64,000 nt of DNA, from assembly GCF_002105155.1 (NCBI RefSeq), contig NW_019029060.1, forward strand, positions 32,538 to 96,537, given 5' to 3'. The translations under genes and the position numbers were made by a program. The stretch comes from Lobosporangium transversale (Eukaryota; Mortierellomycota; Mortierellomycetes; Mortierellales; Mortierellaceae). The notes under the pieces were generated by a model. The model saw only the letters and a list, made by a program, of their open reading frames with translations. It did no database searches and was not told the DNA's origin. Positions 29,592-42,536 of the stretch are shown here, in pieces (positions within the stretch are counted from its first letter, which is position 1; each line of letters starts with the position of its first letter).

Positions 29592-32500
29592 CTACTCTTC
29601 GCTGGGTAGAGCTTTTAGAAGCAGATCGCTAATTTGTTTCATTTGCTTCTGAATATCATCAATTCGTCTATCCATATGCGCCTGGGATGTCGTTAGTTGA
29701 ACCTTCAACTCCTCCACATGACATTCCAAAGTCTGCATTCTCTCCGTGGCGCCTATGCTGCTTGGCAAGTGGTCTTTATCCTCATCTTTAGAATGCCTTT
29801 TATTAGAAGGACCGCTTATGACCATATTTGCTTTTAATTGATCGACAGCAGAAGAAATGTTCGACAACCGACTCTGTATACTGTCGTTCTCCTTCGAGGT
29901 TTCCATGTTGTCAATTCTCTTCATAAAGGCGCTGACTTGTTGTTCTGAGGCTGTATAGTAAATGGCTTTTGGAAACCAATTGTACTTTCGTCTGAATCCT
30001 GGAATACGATCCCCAATGGCAAACAAAATAGTGAGTATGAGCTGTAGCATATCAATTATAAGGCTTTTCACGTTCTAGCCTAATTTGGTAAAGAAGAATT
30101 ATAGACGTACCTGCAATATGATAAGACAGATTCTCTGCACTTTCGACGTACCGGAGCCGATTCACAAGCCATGTTTGGACCCAAGTTTCACTTTCAGTAA
30201 ATCCAGTGTTAATCAAGGCTATTCATATGAAGAAAAGAGATCGTTTAGGAACCTTAAGCAGCTTCTTATATGCCCACTAACATTACAAGTAAAGGTTTGT
30301 CATGTGTTTTACCAATAAGGACATTCAGCATCAGGATAACTGTAAAAAGTACGTAAATCATCATCATTAAGTGAAGAGTCCAGTTTTCTGGTTCATTTAG
30401 AAGGTCGTTCACGGAATCATATCTTCCGGCCTAAGGCAGAATTTTTAACACATTAGCACTTTGTCAAAGGCGAGCAGGATGGAAAGATAACGAGAAACTA
30501 AGGATGATTTGAAGACATACCATGAAGAAGTAAGTTGCGGAAAGCGCGTAAAAAAAGTGCTTTGGGAATGGGGCTTTCATGCATTCATCATTGGAACAAG
30601 CATGGACCATGTGCAAAATGGCAATAGAAAATGCCATTATTCCGCAAGCAAATATGAAAAAGAAAACCCGTATCCTGCTAATGATTTGAATAATAATTGT
30701 AGTGTAATAGCACACGCTTCTGATTGTCCTAAGTTCAAACAGCTGTTAAACGTATATCAAATGAGTAACAATTATTCAGGTACAGCTGTACTTTCATCGA
30801 CTTTGAGCAATAGCAGGACGTCATCATATACACTTACCAGATGTAAGGATATAAAAAGTACAGCGAAACTAAGCACGATGACGCCTTCATCGTTGTGGCC
30901 CAAAAGATGACTAATGCTCGCTATCATTGGGAGTCCAAATGCTACCAAATCGGCCATATTATAAGGAGAGCTGTGCAGCATTTAGGTCAATATATATAGA
31001 ATATTCACTAGAGAATTGTGAGAAAATTTCTGAGGAAAATTTACTGGTTCTTACCTGATATATACCCAAGGTCTCTCAAGTAGTTGAACAAATTCCAGCC
31101 ACAAAAATATCCCTGAGAACGTTGCGATGGCAATGTACACATGAAAAAGTGTATCGTAGCTTCGGTAGACCTGCACAAGACTGGCTGTAAGGACTAAAAT
31201 GTAATAGATACTCTGGACAATAAATCGAGTCAACCACAGCTTGAATCCAATCGTATTCCTAAAATGTGAGAGTGAACAAGAGGCGTTCAAACTATTAGCT
31301 TCAGTTTCTTTTTTTTTTTTATAGAAGCAAAAGTGAAGAAAAAAATCAAAATGCTCGATTAACATGTTTTCATACCACTTGTACTCGATCAAAGCAGCAA
31401 GCGCTGGGTTGTCGAAGAATTCAGAGTGGGCAGTATGAGGCACAACGGAGACCCGACTGCACGGGTTGAAGCTATACCAGGCTATAGATACCAGAGTGTA
31501 GAGTCCAGTCTTTACCAGCCAGCTCGAGCTTTCGAAGCTCCGCGAATTCTTGGAGCGAGCAAGGTCCTTGTCAACCCAAAGCATGTCGAATGATGCTTTG
31601 AATATTCCGTCTATGAAATTGTCGTTTTGAACATTGCGAGGTTCCGATGACAGATGTAGCTGTAGTATGGGGTTGTTGCATTTATATAGTAGTCGTTCAC
31701 TGTCTTTCTTAAATAGCATTTTCATCTCAGGAGGATGAGCAATGATGTGATTATCGACGACATAAGAGCTCTTTTTGACAGGAATATACGCCATTCGCTG
31801 AAGAATATCCAAGGCAATTTCTTGGTGCGGCCGCTCCTCATCGCATAGCTCAGGAAGACATGCCACCAAGGGCGTTATGAAAAAGTGGTCTTCCTCTTCA
31901 TGGGCTCTCCGAAGGCAGTATTGCATGAATGTTTTGAAGAGGTTCATGGCTAAAGGATCTTTCCGAGACATCTCAAGAGTTACCCATAGCGGATTCGACC
32001 CTTGGCAATAATCTGGTCGCGGGATCCATCGTGTGCTCTCGGGTGAAAGTAAGGAAACCAGCAGGTCTTCACAGGTCTTGCGCGCTGTCGGCCATGCTTC
32101 GAGAACTTTACCAAGAACACAGTCGAGTAGATTACTCGGGTTGGGGTATCGATTGATGTGAGCCTCGAGATAATGAAAAATCGCCCTTTTACACGTATCG
32201 TTTGAGTTCTTGTACATTTCAACCAGTCCAACGACCGCACTAGCGAACTCGAAACCATAGTCACAATCATGAGGTCGATCTAAAGGTACCTGCACCTGAA
32301 TAGGTTCATCGTCGATATTGTAGTGATATAGCCAAAGTAGCAGTTGTTTTTGGTGTTTACAGCTCAACAGACCTAGTCTTTCGTATAACTGCAACGCGTT
32401 GTTATCAACATCCCAGTACGGTTTGTCCTGAAGCCAGTATACTTGCAAAATCTTACAATCGCCAAGGAACGTCTCAGGAAGCTCTAATACGATCACGATC

Positions 32501-34974
32501 TCATCCGAATATAGGAGTAATTGGGGCAATCCATCCAAGAAATGTGCGGATTTGTAGTAGCCTGTGTATTTCGTAAGAGCAAATGGCGGAATCGTGATAA
32601 GTTCGCGTTGGGACCCATATTGAGAGATGGTCAAGGTGAATGTATGAGTTTTCACCGCAGCATCATCTGGAGGTATATTAAAAGTGTAGCTGAAGAGTAG
32701 TCCGGACGACGATGTGGATGTTACATTGTCTGAGAGTTCATAAAAGCCGCTCGTATCACCATCTTTGCAATTGCATCTGCATATTATAGGGCCTGGAGGG
32801 CTTGTAGAGCTTGGAAGGTCTGCAGGGCTTGTGGGGCTTGTAAGACAGAGGTAGTCCTCCAGTCTGATTTTATCCAGTGTGGACCCGTGGCTCACGTAAA
32901 GCTCTTGCGATCCAATATCCTTACATCTATCTTTGCCTTTACGAAAGTATTGACCAGGATTGAAAAAGGTATCCAGCTGCGTCATGGAAGTTGCGTCCAA
33001 GATATAACCCGAAATTTCCTGTACACTATCACGGGCATTGCTGCAGTTGACTAAAATCTGACTACCGTTGTGGATAAATGTAAGGCCAATAGTACGAATC
33101 TTAGGGCCTGATACGAACTTTCCAATTGCTGTCCCGGATCCTGTCCAGTAGTTTGTGATCGTGCCGCCTTGAGATACTGCTATCATCGACGCATCGCTTG
33201 AAAACGCTAAACATGCGCCCTCCATATCAAGCACATTGACAACAGCTGCCAAGGCGCTTTCTTCGATGTCCCAGATAAAAACCTGACCCTTGTTTCGGAA
33301 CCAAGCAAAGAACTTGCCTTGAAGTGCAATGGTTGGTTCTCCGATGAAGAATGAGGCGCTCACGCTAAGAGGCACCGTACAAACGTGACTCCAGCCTCTG
33401 TGGACTTCATATATGCGGACTGATGTCCCATCGCACGCAATGAAGAGCTCATTCTCCTCCTGAGGGCAGTTGGTATCCGATATATGAAACGTTCCTTCTC
33501 CATGAAAATCAAAGAGATTATTGCAGCGCTGCAATGTTGAGAATCCTGATGATTTACCACGCTGATCCATACTCATGTCATGGCTGCAGGGAGCAGAATA
33601 CTTAAATACAATCAACTCTTTTGTTTGGCCGTCTTGTATTGTCCGAAAAACTGCCACAAAAATACCACTCCACGAAATAGAAACAGCGCCACTTTCCAAG
33701 GGTTGAATCTGACTTTCAGTAATACTAGAGTCCAAGAAGGAAAATTGCTCCCCTGTACACCATGAAGGGCTATGGTTTCCTGTATTCCAGCACTCAGCCT
33801 CATTCGCAGTTAAGAGACTGTTATTGACGCTAGACAGATCCCACAGATCAAGATAAACATGACGATTTGTAGTAGAAAGTGTCGCAGCACGTTCACCATT
33901 GCCAGAGATGGCACTGTGCATGATCTTAGCCGGTAATGCTGGGCCTGGATCGGTATCAGCTTCCCTATGCTCAACATCAATCGACCACAAATACGGTTTG
34001 TGGGCACGTAAAGGAGTACCTATAGGCTGTCAGTTACTCTGAGCTTACTAACTGCTAAGGCTAATATATTTAAGGTTATATACCATACCTTTCATAAAAT
34101 TTTCGATTGAGCATGATTGCAACTCAAAGTAGTGTAGTTTCGGAAAATGCTGCTCGGATGAATCACCGTCGAGACATATCTCCATGTCCACAAGTAGCAA
34201 GGGCATAGTGCCATTGTAATTGCTGCTGTCAAATTGTCGATGAAGCTTCCATCTAACAATGCCTTTCTCGCAATCTACTTGCATCCATATCGTTAGCATA
34301 CTGAGTCTTATTGTTAATACTTCACATGTAGACTATCCGATTATTGCCTTACACATTTCTTTCAGCTGCTGTTTCGTAATGACCTAGTTGGTAATACAGA
34401 AATAAAATGATCATTGTAAAATAAATAAATTGAAAGGTACAAATAAAACAAAATAAATATAAATATATAAAAAGGTGTATAGAGCCAAAGTACCTACCTC
34501 TTTGTATGGTTGCGGTACGATGAGGAATTTTGGATTGTCAACATGAACATGGAAAACGATCGAGCTCAAGCTTTTCAAGTCAACTTTATTGAAGGAAATG
34601 CCAAGGACAGGCCAATAAAGCCCTCGGTTCAGATGCTTGATATCAACAGACCACTGTTGTGTCACACCAGCCATAACCGGAGGCATATAACTACATGCAC
34701 ATATTACATTAGTTGTTGTCAAGAAATCAATATTTAATAAAGTGAAGCATATTCAATACACATTCAAGATTGATAGGCTTAATTACTTACTCGGAAGTAC
34801 ATGAAAGATCTTTGCCATATGGTTGAAAGTACCAACGAGAACCTTTACGATAAAAAAAAAAAAAAAAAAAAAAAAATTAACACTCGTTTTTGATGATATT
34901 TTGAACTGATAGGTGTTTGTGCTTGCGCCAATGGAATCATAGCCGTCTTCAGGGGCACCAATTTTCAAGTTCAT
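29592..34974 (-). CDS. Beta-propeller / TRP-like cation channel protein (about 1470 aa)
   Basis: Twelve phase-consistent exons: 34974-34884, 34842-34791, 34690-34498, 34383-34355, 34300-34089, 34019-31376, 31258-31055, 30970-30838, 30742-30521, 30430-30313, 30218-30111 and 29998-29592. The N-terminal two thirds is soluble, with WD40-like blades (HVYLDLWDLSS, GQVFIWDIEES). Residues about 1076-1330 hold six hydrophobic segments, an Arg-bearing segment (IISRIRVFFFIFACG), a pore-helix-like stretch (HFFYALSATYFFMAGRYDSV) and a final helix (MMMIYVLFTVILMLNVLIAL). This is the Ion_trans/TRP-polycystin layout. The tail is a coiled coil (KEND to LLLKALPSEE). Likely a membrane cation channel; ligand and location are unknown. 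Intron 31375-31259 is 117 nt without stops and can be read through, so it is easily missed. Confidence 0.78.
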
Positions 34975-35121
34975 TTTTCAAACAAGTTTCCTACGAGAAC
35001 TGACTTCCGGAGTATCTGAATCATCTGTAGGTAGATTGACAATACAATCCGGGTCACTCATTGCTATTGCTGTTTTCTTATTCTTAGCATTGTCATTATT
35101 TTTACGACGTTGTTTCCCCAT
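34975..35121 (-). other. Upstream ATG frame ending in TGA before the channel start
   Basis: An upstream Met at 35121 (M-G-K-Q-R-R-K-N) opens a 48-codon frame containing MSDPDCIVNLPTDDSDTPE. It stops at TGA one codon before the Met used for the channel, in the same frame. Its composition looks like a natural N-terminus of the protein, so either the TGA is a mutation or sequencing error, or the frame acts as an upstream ORF. It is recorded separately because it decides the start of the channel gene. Confidence 0.5.
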
Positions 35122-36370
35122 GGTAAAGAGAGAGGGGTTTTAATCTTTTATACAAAAAAGGAAGGAAGGGTGCGGAAATGAAGATTCTTGATATGGGGGG
35201 CAAAGGGCACCTTTTTATATCCAAAAACACAAGATTGTGACTGAAAGGTACGTGTAAAGGACAAAGCCAATCAGTTTGCTGCTGTGCGGGAAAATGGGAG
35301 AATGTTCAATGGCACTATCGACGAGTTTCAACAGTAGGCTCTCAATGCTAGGGAAATCTTATTGGTTCAGGAATGGAAAAAAATTTTGCTGCCAATAATT
35401 TTTGCATGATTTTGATTTTCACTTCGACTATGCCATCATAGTCTACAACTCCTTTGTTTTGGAGTAAACAATCATTGCCAGATCACATTCATGCTATGGA
35501 ATGTATTGCTTCATGGTCTTAGAAGAGCAATTGATTGAAATGAATAAACATCCAGAGAGGGCTCCGCGGCAGATTGTCAATAAAAAACAAACAAAGTGGG
35601 TGCATCTTCTATTCGGCTCTGAAACGGCTCAGGGATGCCCCAGATCTTACCTAATATGTACATTACTGTCGCATTTTTTTGATGGTGCATGCAGAGGGTC
35701 AGACGATTAATGAAATGAAACACAAAAGTGGCCTATTCATTATGTGCAGATGGCATGGAGAAACGATGACCGTGCAAGACTTTTTTAAACAACGTCAGTG
35801 CACACAACAGGGAATATTATTAAAATGGGAGGTTTAAGTGCGGACACTGCCTGTTCCCGAGTTTGAAATTACAGCGTGGTAGTTGTTATCAGCAGTCAGA
35901 CTTCATTGTTATTGTTTGTCTATTTGAATCAGTTCTTGCTTGTGGTGGACAATAGGCAATCATAGGCGCTTGTTACAGTAAAATAAGGATTTGTCTATGC
36001 AACGTAAAATCCTAAACATAATTAATGCGGCATGAATGACCGAGGCTAAATTAAGAAATATAGCTGGCCAAGTCGAATATCATGACGACTTAAGCTTATT
36101 ATCCGAGTGTCAGGACCATATTTGTCCCACACTATACCCACCCTTTTTTTTACGTACTCTCCAGGCTCACTATCAAGAAGATGCAGATCCACTTGGTAGC
36201 ACAGAGCAGATTTTAGCTTTATTTCATTCATCGACTTCTTTTATTTAAGGGTAGCTATCTGTATTTCGCATATTTGGCAACAAAAGAAGATTACATGTGT
36301 ATGGTCCTGGCTCGAAGGATAATATAAAACACTTATACTTTATTGTATTGCGATACAAATCAAAGAAATG
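35122..36370. other. Intergenic, upstream of the channel gene
   Basis: No convincing gene. Short ORFs at 35501-35710 (+) and 36036-36248 (+) have mixed composition and no recognisable motif. The first 100-150 bases would hold the channel gene promoter. Confidence 0.4.
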
Positions 36371-37531
36371 CTAATACCTAATTTGCATCATCATCAGAGT
36401 AGTTAAAGTATCGTCTACACCAGCTAAAATCTCCTCATCGCGGCGTTTTTTCGCTATAAAGACAAACATGTCCTCCTCGGACCCAAAGATCTTCAGTGAC
36501 TCTTCATCATCACTCTCATTACTTTGATGCGGATCAGTACTTGGACGATTTTTTTCAATCCTTACGACTTCAAATTTAAAGAATCGCCCAAACTGCTCCC
36601 AGAATGGCAGCTCTTTCCAATGTGCACGTTCTTTGTATCCAAAGATGATTCGAGTCTCTAGGTCTGTAACTTCCTTCAATGTCTCCAATAGAGGCGGATA
36701 CAACTCAGGGAAGTACACTAAATCACTTGCCACTATATAGTCGACTCGGCCCTGGGCCAGGATTTTTTCTGCATGGGTCGAGTTGCCCCATGCTAAAGGT
36801 TTGACTTCGACTTTGGCACAGGAACGCTGCGAAGATCCTAACTCTGGTGGTGTTGAGGACGTTGATTTTGGTATTGGTGAGTTAATGGAATCGGAGCAGC
36901 TGTCTAGAACCTTCTGGTCAATATTGTCCCGCACGTTTTTTTCCAATAATGGAATGACCTCCTCCAAGTCTGTCAAGACCACTGTGCAAGAGGAGCGTAG
37001 TCGTTTAGCCAGCGCGATCCCTACGTAGCCAGTTCCAGCTCCAAGTTCAACTATCCTAATAGGGTCTAGTGATTGTTCGCCTGACGATAGAAAAGATGTA
37101 CTATTAATATTTCTTGTTGATGTTGACGTTGGTGTTGATGTTATTGTAAATGTGCCCACTCTTACCTCTGTTGCTGCAGTTCGCTGTATTCGAGGCGTCT
37201 ATAAAATACTCATGAGGGATAGGGCATGAAGGTGTGAAGGTATATTGACTTGATGGCCTACGAAGAAATATGTCAATTGCATAAGAGCTTCAAGAAAATG
37301 GAGGAATAAATTAGCACTTTGAACCGTATCTACTCATCATATCATGCCTTTTTTTTTCTTTTTTTTTCTATACCTATCCCAGATTCGCCCCGCGATTCCA
37401 AATGTAGGAATGTCCTGCATGATTGTGACCATGGCTGAGGTGCCATTATTCTCTGTGTCTTGAAAGGACAAAATCCCTGCAGGAGGACCTCCTGAATCAT
37501 GAATGTCTAGGTGCTCAGGATGGTTGGTCAT
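36371..37531 (-). CDS. METTL21-type protein lysine methyltransferase (329 aa)
   Basis: SAM-dependent methyltransferase of the Methyltransf_16/METTL21-EFM family, which modifies lysines of translation factors or chaperones; the substrate cannot be told from sequence. Exons 37531-37374, 37287-37166 and 37080-36371 join in phase. The N-terminus has the family lead-in GIAGRIWD and ends exon 1. Motif I is VELGAGTGYVGIALA (about residues 103-117), followed by the acidic TDLEEVIPLLEKN loop. The post-core motif is VASDLVYFPELYPPLLETL (about 210-228), containing the D-x2-Y signature. A Ser/Pro-rich insert lies between them. A GTG-initiated reading of exon 3 alone is excluded because the 5' exons supply the expected N-terminus. 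Confidence 0.85.
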
Positions 37532-38770
37532 TTTCTAATTGTGTTGTGTATATAAGATTCAAAAAAAAAAAAAAAAAAAAAAAAAGTTTCATTGCTAATT
37601 GTTAGTCAGATCTAATAGCAAAGTGACGGTGAAAAGAATGTGCTTACTTGATCTGGAATTAGGTTGCGGAGAGCAGGCTGGCTGTGCAAAGTGTCGTTTA
37701 GACTACTGGATTCATCATGGCCACAAGAGATCTGACTGCATCTGTCAAAAGAGTGAGAAGTAAACTACCAATCGATCTACAGACTATGGACCATGCTCAT
37801 TCTCAGCATAAGCATCCCTGCAAAGTGTAATCATGGAGGTCTAATTAGAAGAGAAAGGTTTGATGAAGGTAATGAATCGTTTTACAGCACATCAACCCAG
37901 AGTCACCGCTAGTCAAGACAGCAATGTTTCAGTTATGGAGAGTATTATTGGCGTCAATCTGTTCGAACCACAACAGATTGGGTGTAACCCCAGGTCTAGA
38001 GCCAGATTTGGGATCCCAGCTTCCAAGCAGGGAGATACTTATCCATGAAAAAGGTCGAACATGTTTCATCTGTATGACGTGCAGATCTGGACCAAGAGGT
38101 GCAGCACATTTGATGATTACAACCTTTCAAATGATGCCTTGCGTTGTTGTCACAAGCTATACGCTTGAAACATCCTATCAGTATTACCAGCGACTAGTGA
38201 TAAGCCTCGTTGTTATTGTCTGTTAAGTGGAAATGGACAAAGACGCAAAAAAAAAAAAAAAAAAAAAAACAAGGCACGGGAACGCTTGGGTTTATCTTCC
38301 CACTCCAGTAATAATATTCCCTATATTAATTAAGACCCTAGCATCTTCGTACAGCCTCTATTACTTCTACCAATGGAGTTCCAATGAAATGCTGAGATAT
38401 AGTGCAATGGTCTAACCCTTTTGACTAAGAGAAGGAATGTTTAAATGCTTTTACATTTTTTATATCGTGTCTACATTCATGTGGGACCGTTTTAAACAAG
38501 TTGGCCTTCGGTATTTTCGAGAGGCTTCATACAATTTTTCAGCTGAATAATACTGAGCTCCTTTAGATGAAGTACCCTTTTTACTCTTCGAAAAGTAATC
38601 GTAAAAAATTATGGCGAGTCAAAGCAATAGTCAATTTCAAATAATATTAATAATAATAATAATAATAATAATAAAATAAAATACTCGAACACTTGGTATC
38701 CATATTGCAGAAATCGCATGGGGGACCCACTTTGGCTTTATGTCAAAGTAGCAGATTCAAAAAGAAAAGG

Positions 38771-38801
<31 letters not shown>

Positions 38802-38837
38802 TGGCAATTTCCATGCAAAAACATTCAAATGACTTCA
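37532..38837. other. Intergenic
   Basis: No gene recognised. Contains A-runs (37561-37585, 38248-38269, 38769-38799) and an (AAT)n microsatellite at about 38645-38673. A short plus-strand frame at 37860-38226 has no family resemblance. Confidence 0.4.
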
Positions 38838-40400
38838 TTACCAGTATACCCTCTGGATGCTTTCGACACTCCCATTACAAGAAACGCAACGTGCACTGCT
38901 GTGGGCGCACTGACTACACATCACTAGATGAAAACAGGGAACTATCGCATATTCAATGTCTCCCTTCTTGCAAACCCGACACACAAACTTGGGATTATCA
39001 TATCCATCTTGAGTTAGTACCTTGGCGCGCTCACTCAGTCGATCTGTTGAATCCTGCCATCTCTTTAGACGTGCTTCAGCAATTTGTAAGTCCTTGGTCA
39101 TACGCAAATATGTCTGTTCCAGTTCATGAACGGTGCTTAGCTGACTGATAAGTCCGTTCAATGGCCTCGCTGGCTCGCTAGAACTATTGCTGTTACAGCT
39201 TGATGACGAAACAATGGCCGCTTCATGGATATCGCCATTCTTTACGATTTTTTCAGCCTCTTTATCCACCAACTCGGCAGACAACTGCAATGGCTTTAGT
39301 TTCATTAATCTTGACGAGTCTTTGATGATGTCTAGATTCTGCCCTGCGAGGTCGCCACCATCATGCAACGCTGTCTTCTTGTCAAGGACGTTGTCTAGGC
39401 GAGATTCACTAGTTGCACCAAAGTACATCACCTCGTCCTTGTCTTTTGCCGCCTCGCAAACATCATCATCGTCGTCGTCGTCGTCATCATCATCGACATC
39501 GACATCGTCATCTCCGCCCGGTTGCTCTGGTTGCTGGGAAGACAATACATGAGCCGGCTCTAGTGCTTGCCAACGAATCCATCTGCCTACGCTCACTATC
39601 ACGCGACTGCAACCCATTCTAACGTCCGCCAGGCGTTCTGAACACGTATATGAAACAACTGACTTAAATTTCTCCTGAATAAACGTTGCTGAAAGCCTCA
39701 TTACCTTGCCACAAAAACATGATGGTGCACCACCCTCGGCCGAACCCCTCTGACTATCCCTCTGCTCTCCCCCCCACTGCATCCAACGGCCTATTGTTTG
39801 ACCTTGAAGGTCACATCTCATCTCTTGAGCCGCTTTCCACAGTTGATTATGTAGGTCACGACGTTTTAGGATGATTCGATGATGCTTACGCGCCAAAATC
39901 CTGTCTCTTCTCTTAAAAACCTCGCTCTCTATACTTTGTTGAGTAGTCCCGAGACGATCATAGTCTTGGCGGTGGTAATAACAACTGCTCCTGACTAGAG
40001 TCCTGAACAAATCCCAGGCTCCCACGTGCATGTGAAAACCACACACTATCATTTGACAGTGATTTTTGGGTGGAATAATGAGGTCTTCTTCTCTAGTCTC
40101 CTCCCTTTGAAACTTCCACCTCATAATGATTTGCTGACATAAACCATCTTCTTCACTGTTGTTGTTGTTATTGTTGTTATTGTTGTTATTGCTATCGTTG
40201 TTGATGGTAGTGATGATATCATTTTTGTTAACGTGACCATTAGTATTAATATCATCAATATCATCAGTGATCCTGATATTAGAAGTCTCAGCTCTTTGTG
40301 CAAAAGCCTCCCAACTATCTGCCAAGCCTGTCTGTGTCTGAGCCGCAATACCCTCGATGATTCCTCTTAAGTCTTTGAAAACCAAAGTTCTATCTGAATC

Positions 40401-40431
<31 letters not shown>

Positions 40432-40834
40432 AAAAAAATAAAAATAAAAATGGAATAAATAAATAAATAAAATAAAATAAGAATAAATAAAAATATATAA
40501 TAAACTAATCTTGTTAATGAACAACATGCTAGAAAGGGCTACGAAATGACTAGCCTCCTGCTCGAGTAAATGGCCTACTTTTTACACCGTGAACTGTAGT
40601 AGCTGCAGTCGTTGTTGTTGTTGTTGTTGTTGGTATTATTGTAGACAAAGGAGGATCTATATCCAAGTGTTCAAACCAAAGGTTCAAGTTTGTGTAATGG
40701 CATTCAAATACCATTCCTTCACGTTTATAATGGATGATCTTTGCCGTTTTATGACAAAAACAAGTAGGTAGGGCAATTCTACCCAAAGTAGGCGTTGCAG
40801 TAGAGTTGGACATGATTTGACGTGGAGAATTCAT
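38838..40834 (-). CDS. RING-finger protein with GRF-like Cys motifs (about 600 aa)
   Basis: Two exons, 40834-40588 and 40393-38838. The exon 1 donor is GTGTAA at 40587 and the acceptor lies just beyond a T-rich tract. The C-terminus is a C3HC4-type RING (CRVCKKGDIEYAIVPCFH, then MCSQCAHSSARCVSC, about residues 553-592), the usual class of E3 ubiquitin ligases with a terminal RING. A coiled-coil segment precedes it. Upstream are two Cys-rich modules: CFCHKTAKIIHYKREGMVFE with its partner CGFHMH across the intron, and CFCGKVMRL with YTCSERL. Both resemble GRF-type zinc fingers. Low-complexity runs of Asn (about 11), Asp (about 12) and Ser interrupt them. A nuclear or cytosolic ligase is likely. 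A slightly later donor in exon 1 is also in phase. Confidence 0.8.
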
Positions 40835-40847
40835 TCTGTATTTTTTT

Positions 40848-40879
<32 letters not shown>

Positions 40880-42068
40880 GAAAAAGTAAAAGTAAAGAGA
40901 AGAAAAACATTAAAGATAAAAAAAAAAAAAAAGTATTGTGGAAAAGAAAGAAAAACGACAAGAAAGATCATTGTGGATACACTCTTTTATTATCCATCAC
41001 ACATCATGTGGCAGTTATTGATCAAGTCAAAATTATCACTGAGAATGCTCGATTAATCCATAATATTGAAGCCTACTTTCAGATTCCACGACAGCATTTT
41101 TTAAAAAAATGGTTAATTTTATTAGCATCTCAAATCGAAAGCGCTTGCACATGGGGTTTCCTATTTTTTCTATTAACATGATTGAGAAATTTCCTCCACT
41201 ATTTTTCTCTTGTATTGTCTGAAGTTTTAATTTTGTAGGGCAATGGGTGCGCACATTCTATATTACAACAAGCTCTTTTAGTATGGAGGACGACCCTCCT
41301 CATCAAAGCAGATGAGGGGTTCAGGGGAGGCGGCAGAAAGGCCGGCGGAGGGGCCCCGGGCTCCGATGGTAGGACGGAGTGGAGCCCTTATCGAATCGGA
41401 TAGGCCTCTACGGAAAGAGCCGAAGAAATAAAAAAAAATAAAAAATAAAAAATAAAAAATAATAAAAAAAGCATGGTTAGAATATTTGGTGACCAGAATA
41501 CAGAAGACCATATCTCATTACAAAGAACAGTATAACGCAGCAACTCCAAAAGAGAAAAAAAGTGCAATATGTTTTACTCAGTAAGAGAGAGTGCTTACAA
41601 ATCCGCTTGGGGCCCCCGTTTCGGTAAGCACTGCATGAGCTTATTGCAGTCTTTGGGGTGGTCGCTGCTGAGCATCCATCCATCGGTAGTGTTTCTTGTG
41701 ATGACTAGAAGGACAAAAGGTAAAAGAATAAAAATAACTTAATGGACCTGCTGGGCTCATTTAGCAATGGCTAAACAGTGGGTGACGGTAGGCAAGACAA
41801 AGCGAAGCCATGCATATGCTAGATACTTACTTGATGACGGCTCTATAGTAGTTGTTTTTCACGGCTGGGATAGAGCATTTTTTATAGCCTAAGTGTGGCC
41901 TTTGTAAGGCATGTGAAGGGGAGGCGGAGAGGATGTGGGGTGAAGAGAGAAGAAAAGAAAAGAAAAGAAAAGTTGAGGGGGAGACGAAGGGTATTTATGA
42001 AAACTGTTTTTCTTTTTGTGACGTTTTACAGCAACGCAAAGGAAACTTGGTATCCCACTGCCAAAGGT

Positions 42069-42162
<94 letters not shown>

Positions 42163-42536
42163 TTCATCATATGTCAGCAATAAAGAAAGCCATTGTGAAG
42201 TATAATAGTAAGCGAGTGAGTTAGTAAAAAATAAATATTTAAAATGTAAAGAGATAACGCGTTCAGAGGGTAATGCCACAGAATTATTTATTTTTCCGCC
42301 ATGATGCCTTCGGTTAGATGTTCGCATGAAAACTCTACTTTCTGGTTGGTCAAAACATTCACACGGCAGATAAATTCACGCCGCCCTATTGAGTAGATAC
42401 TGCGCGAGTGCTCATGTGAGCAAAGGTCTGCCTGACAAGAACCAACCAAGACTTTCATTTTTTTTGCCCTCAACTAATAAAATTAAAGAGCTCTCTACTG
42501 CGGCTTATATTGATGCATGAAAACAACTTTTGAAAA
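40835..42536. other. Intergenic with GC-rich patch and low-complexity DNA
   Basis: No convincing gene. 41280-41425 is a sharply GC-rich patch within AT-rich DNA. A-rich simple sequence borders it (40850-40935, 41430-41470). Short frames on both strands do not resemble known proteins. Confidence 0.4.
42069..42162. repeat. (AAT)n microsatellite, about 31 units
   Basis: Uninterrupted TAA/ATT trinucleotide run of about 94 bases between two genes. Long open frames over it on both strands (poly-Asn, poly-Ile, poly-Tyr) are by-products of the repeat. Confidence 0.97.

Noticed and set aside
40121-40348. Minus-strand ORF inside the RING gene
   Set aside because: Shadow in another frame of a low-complexity Asn/Asp-rich region of the real exon.
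41895-42327. Poly-Asn, poly-Ile and poly-Tyr ORFs
   Set aside because: They are produced by the (AAT)n microsatellite, with no flanking coding signal.
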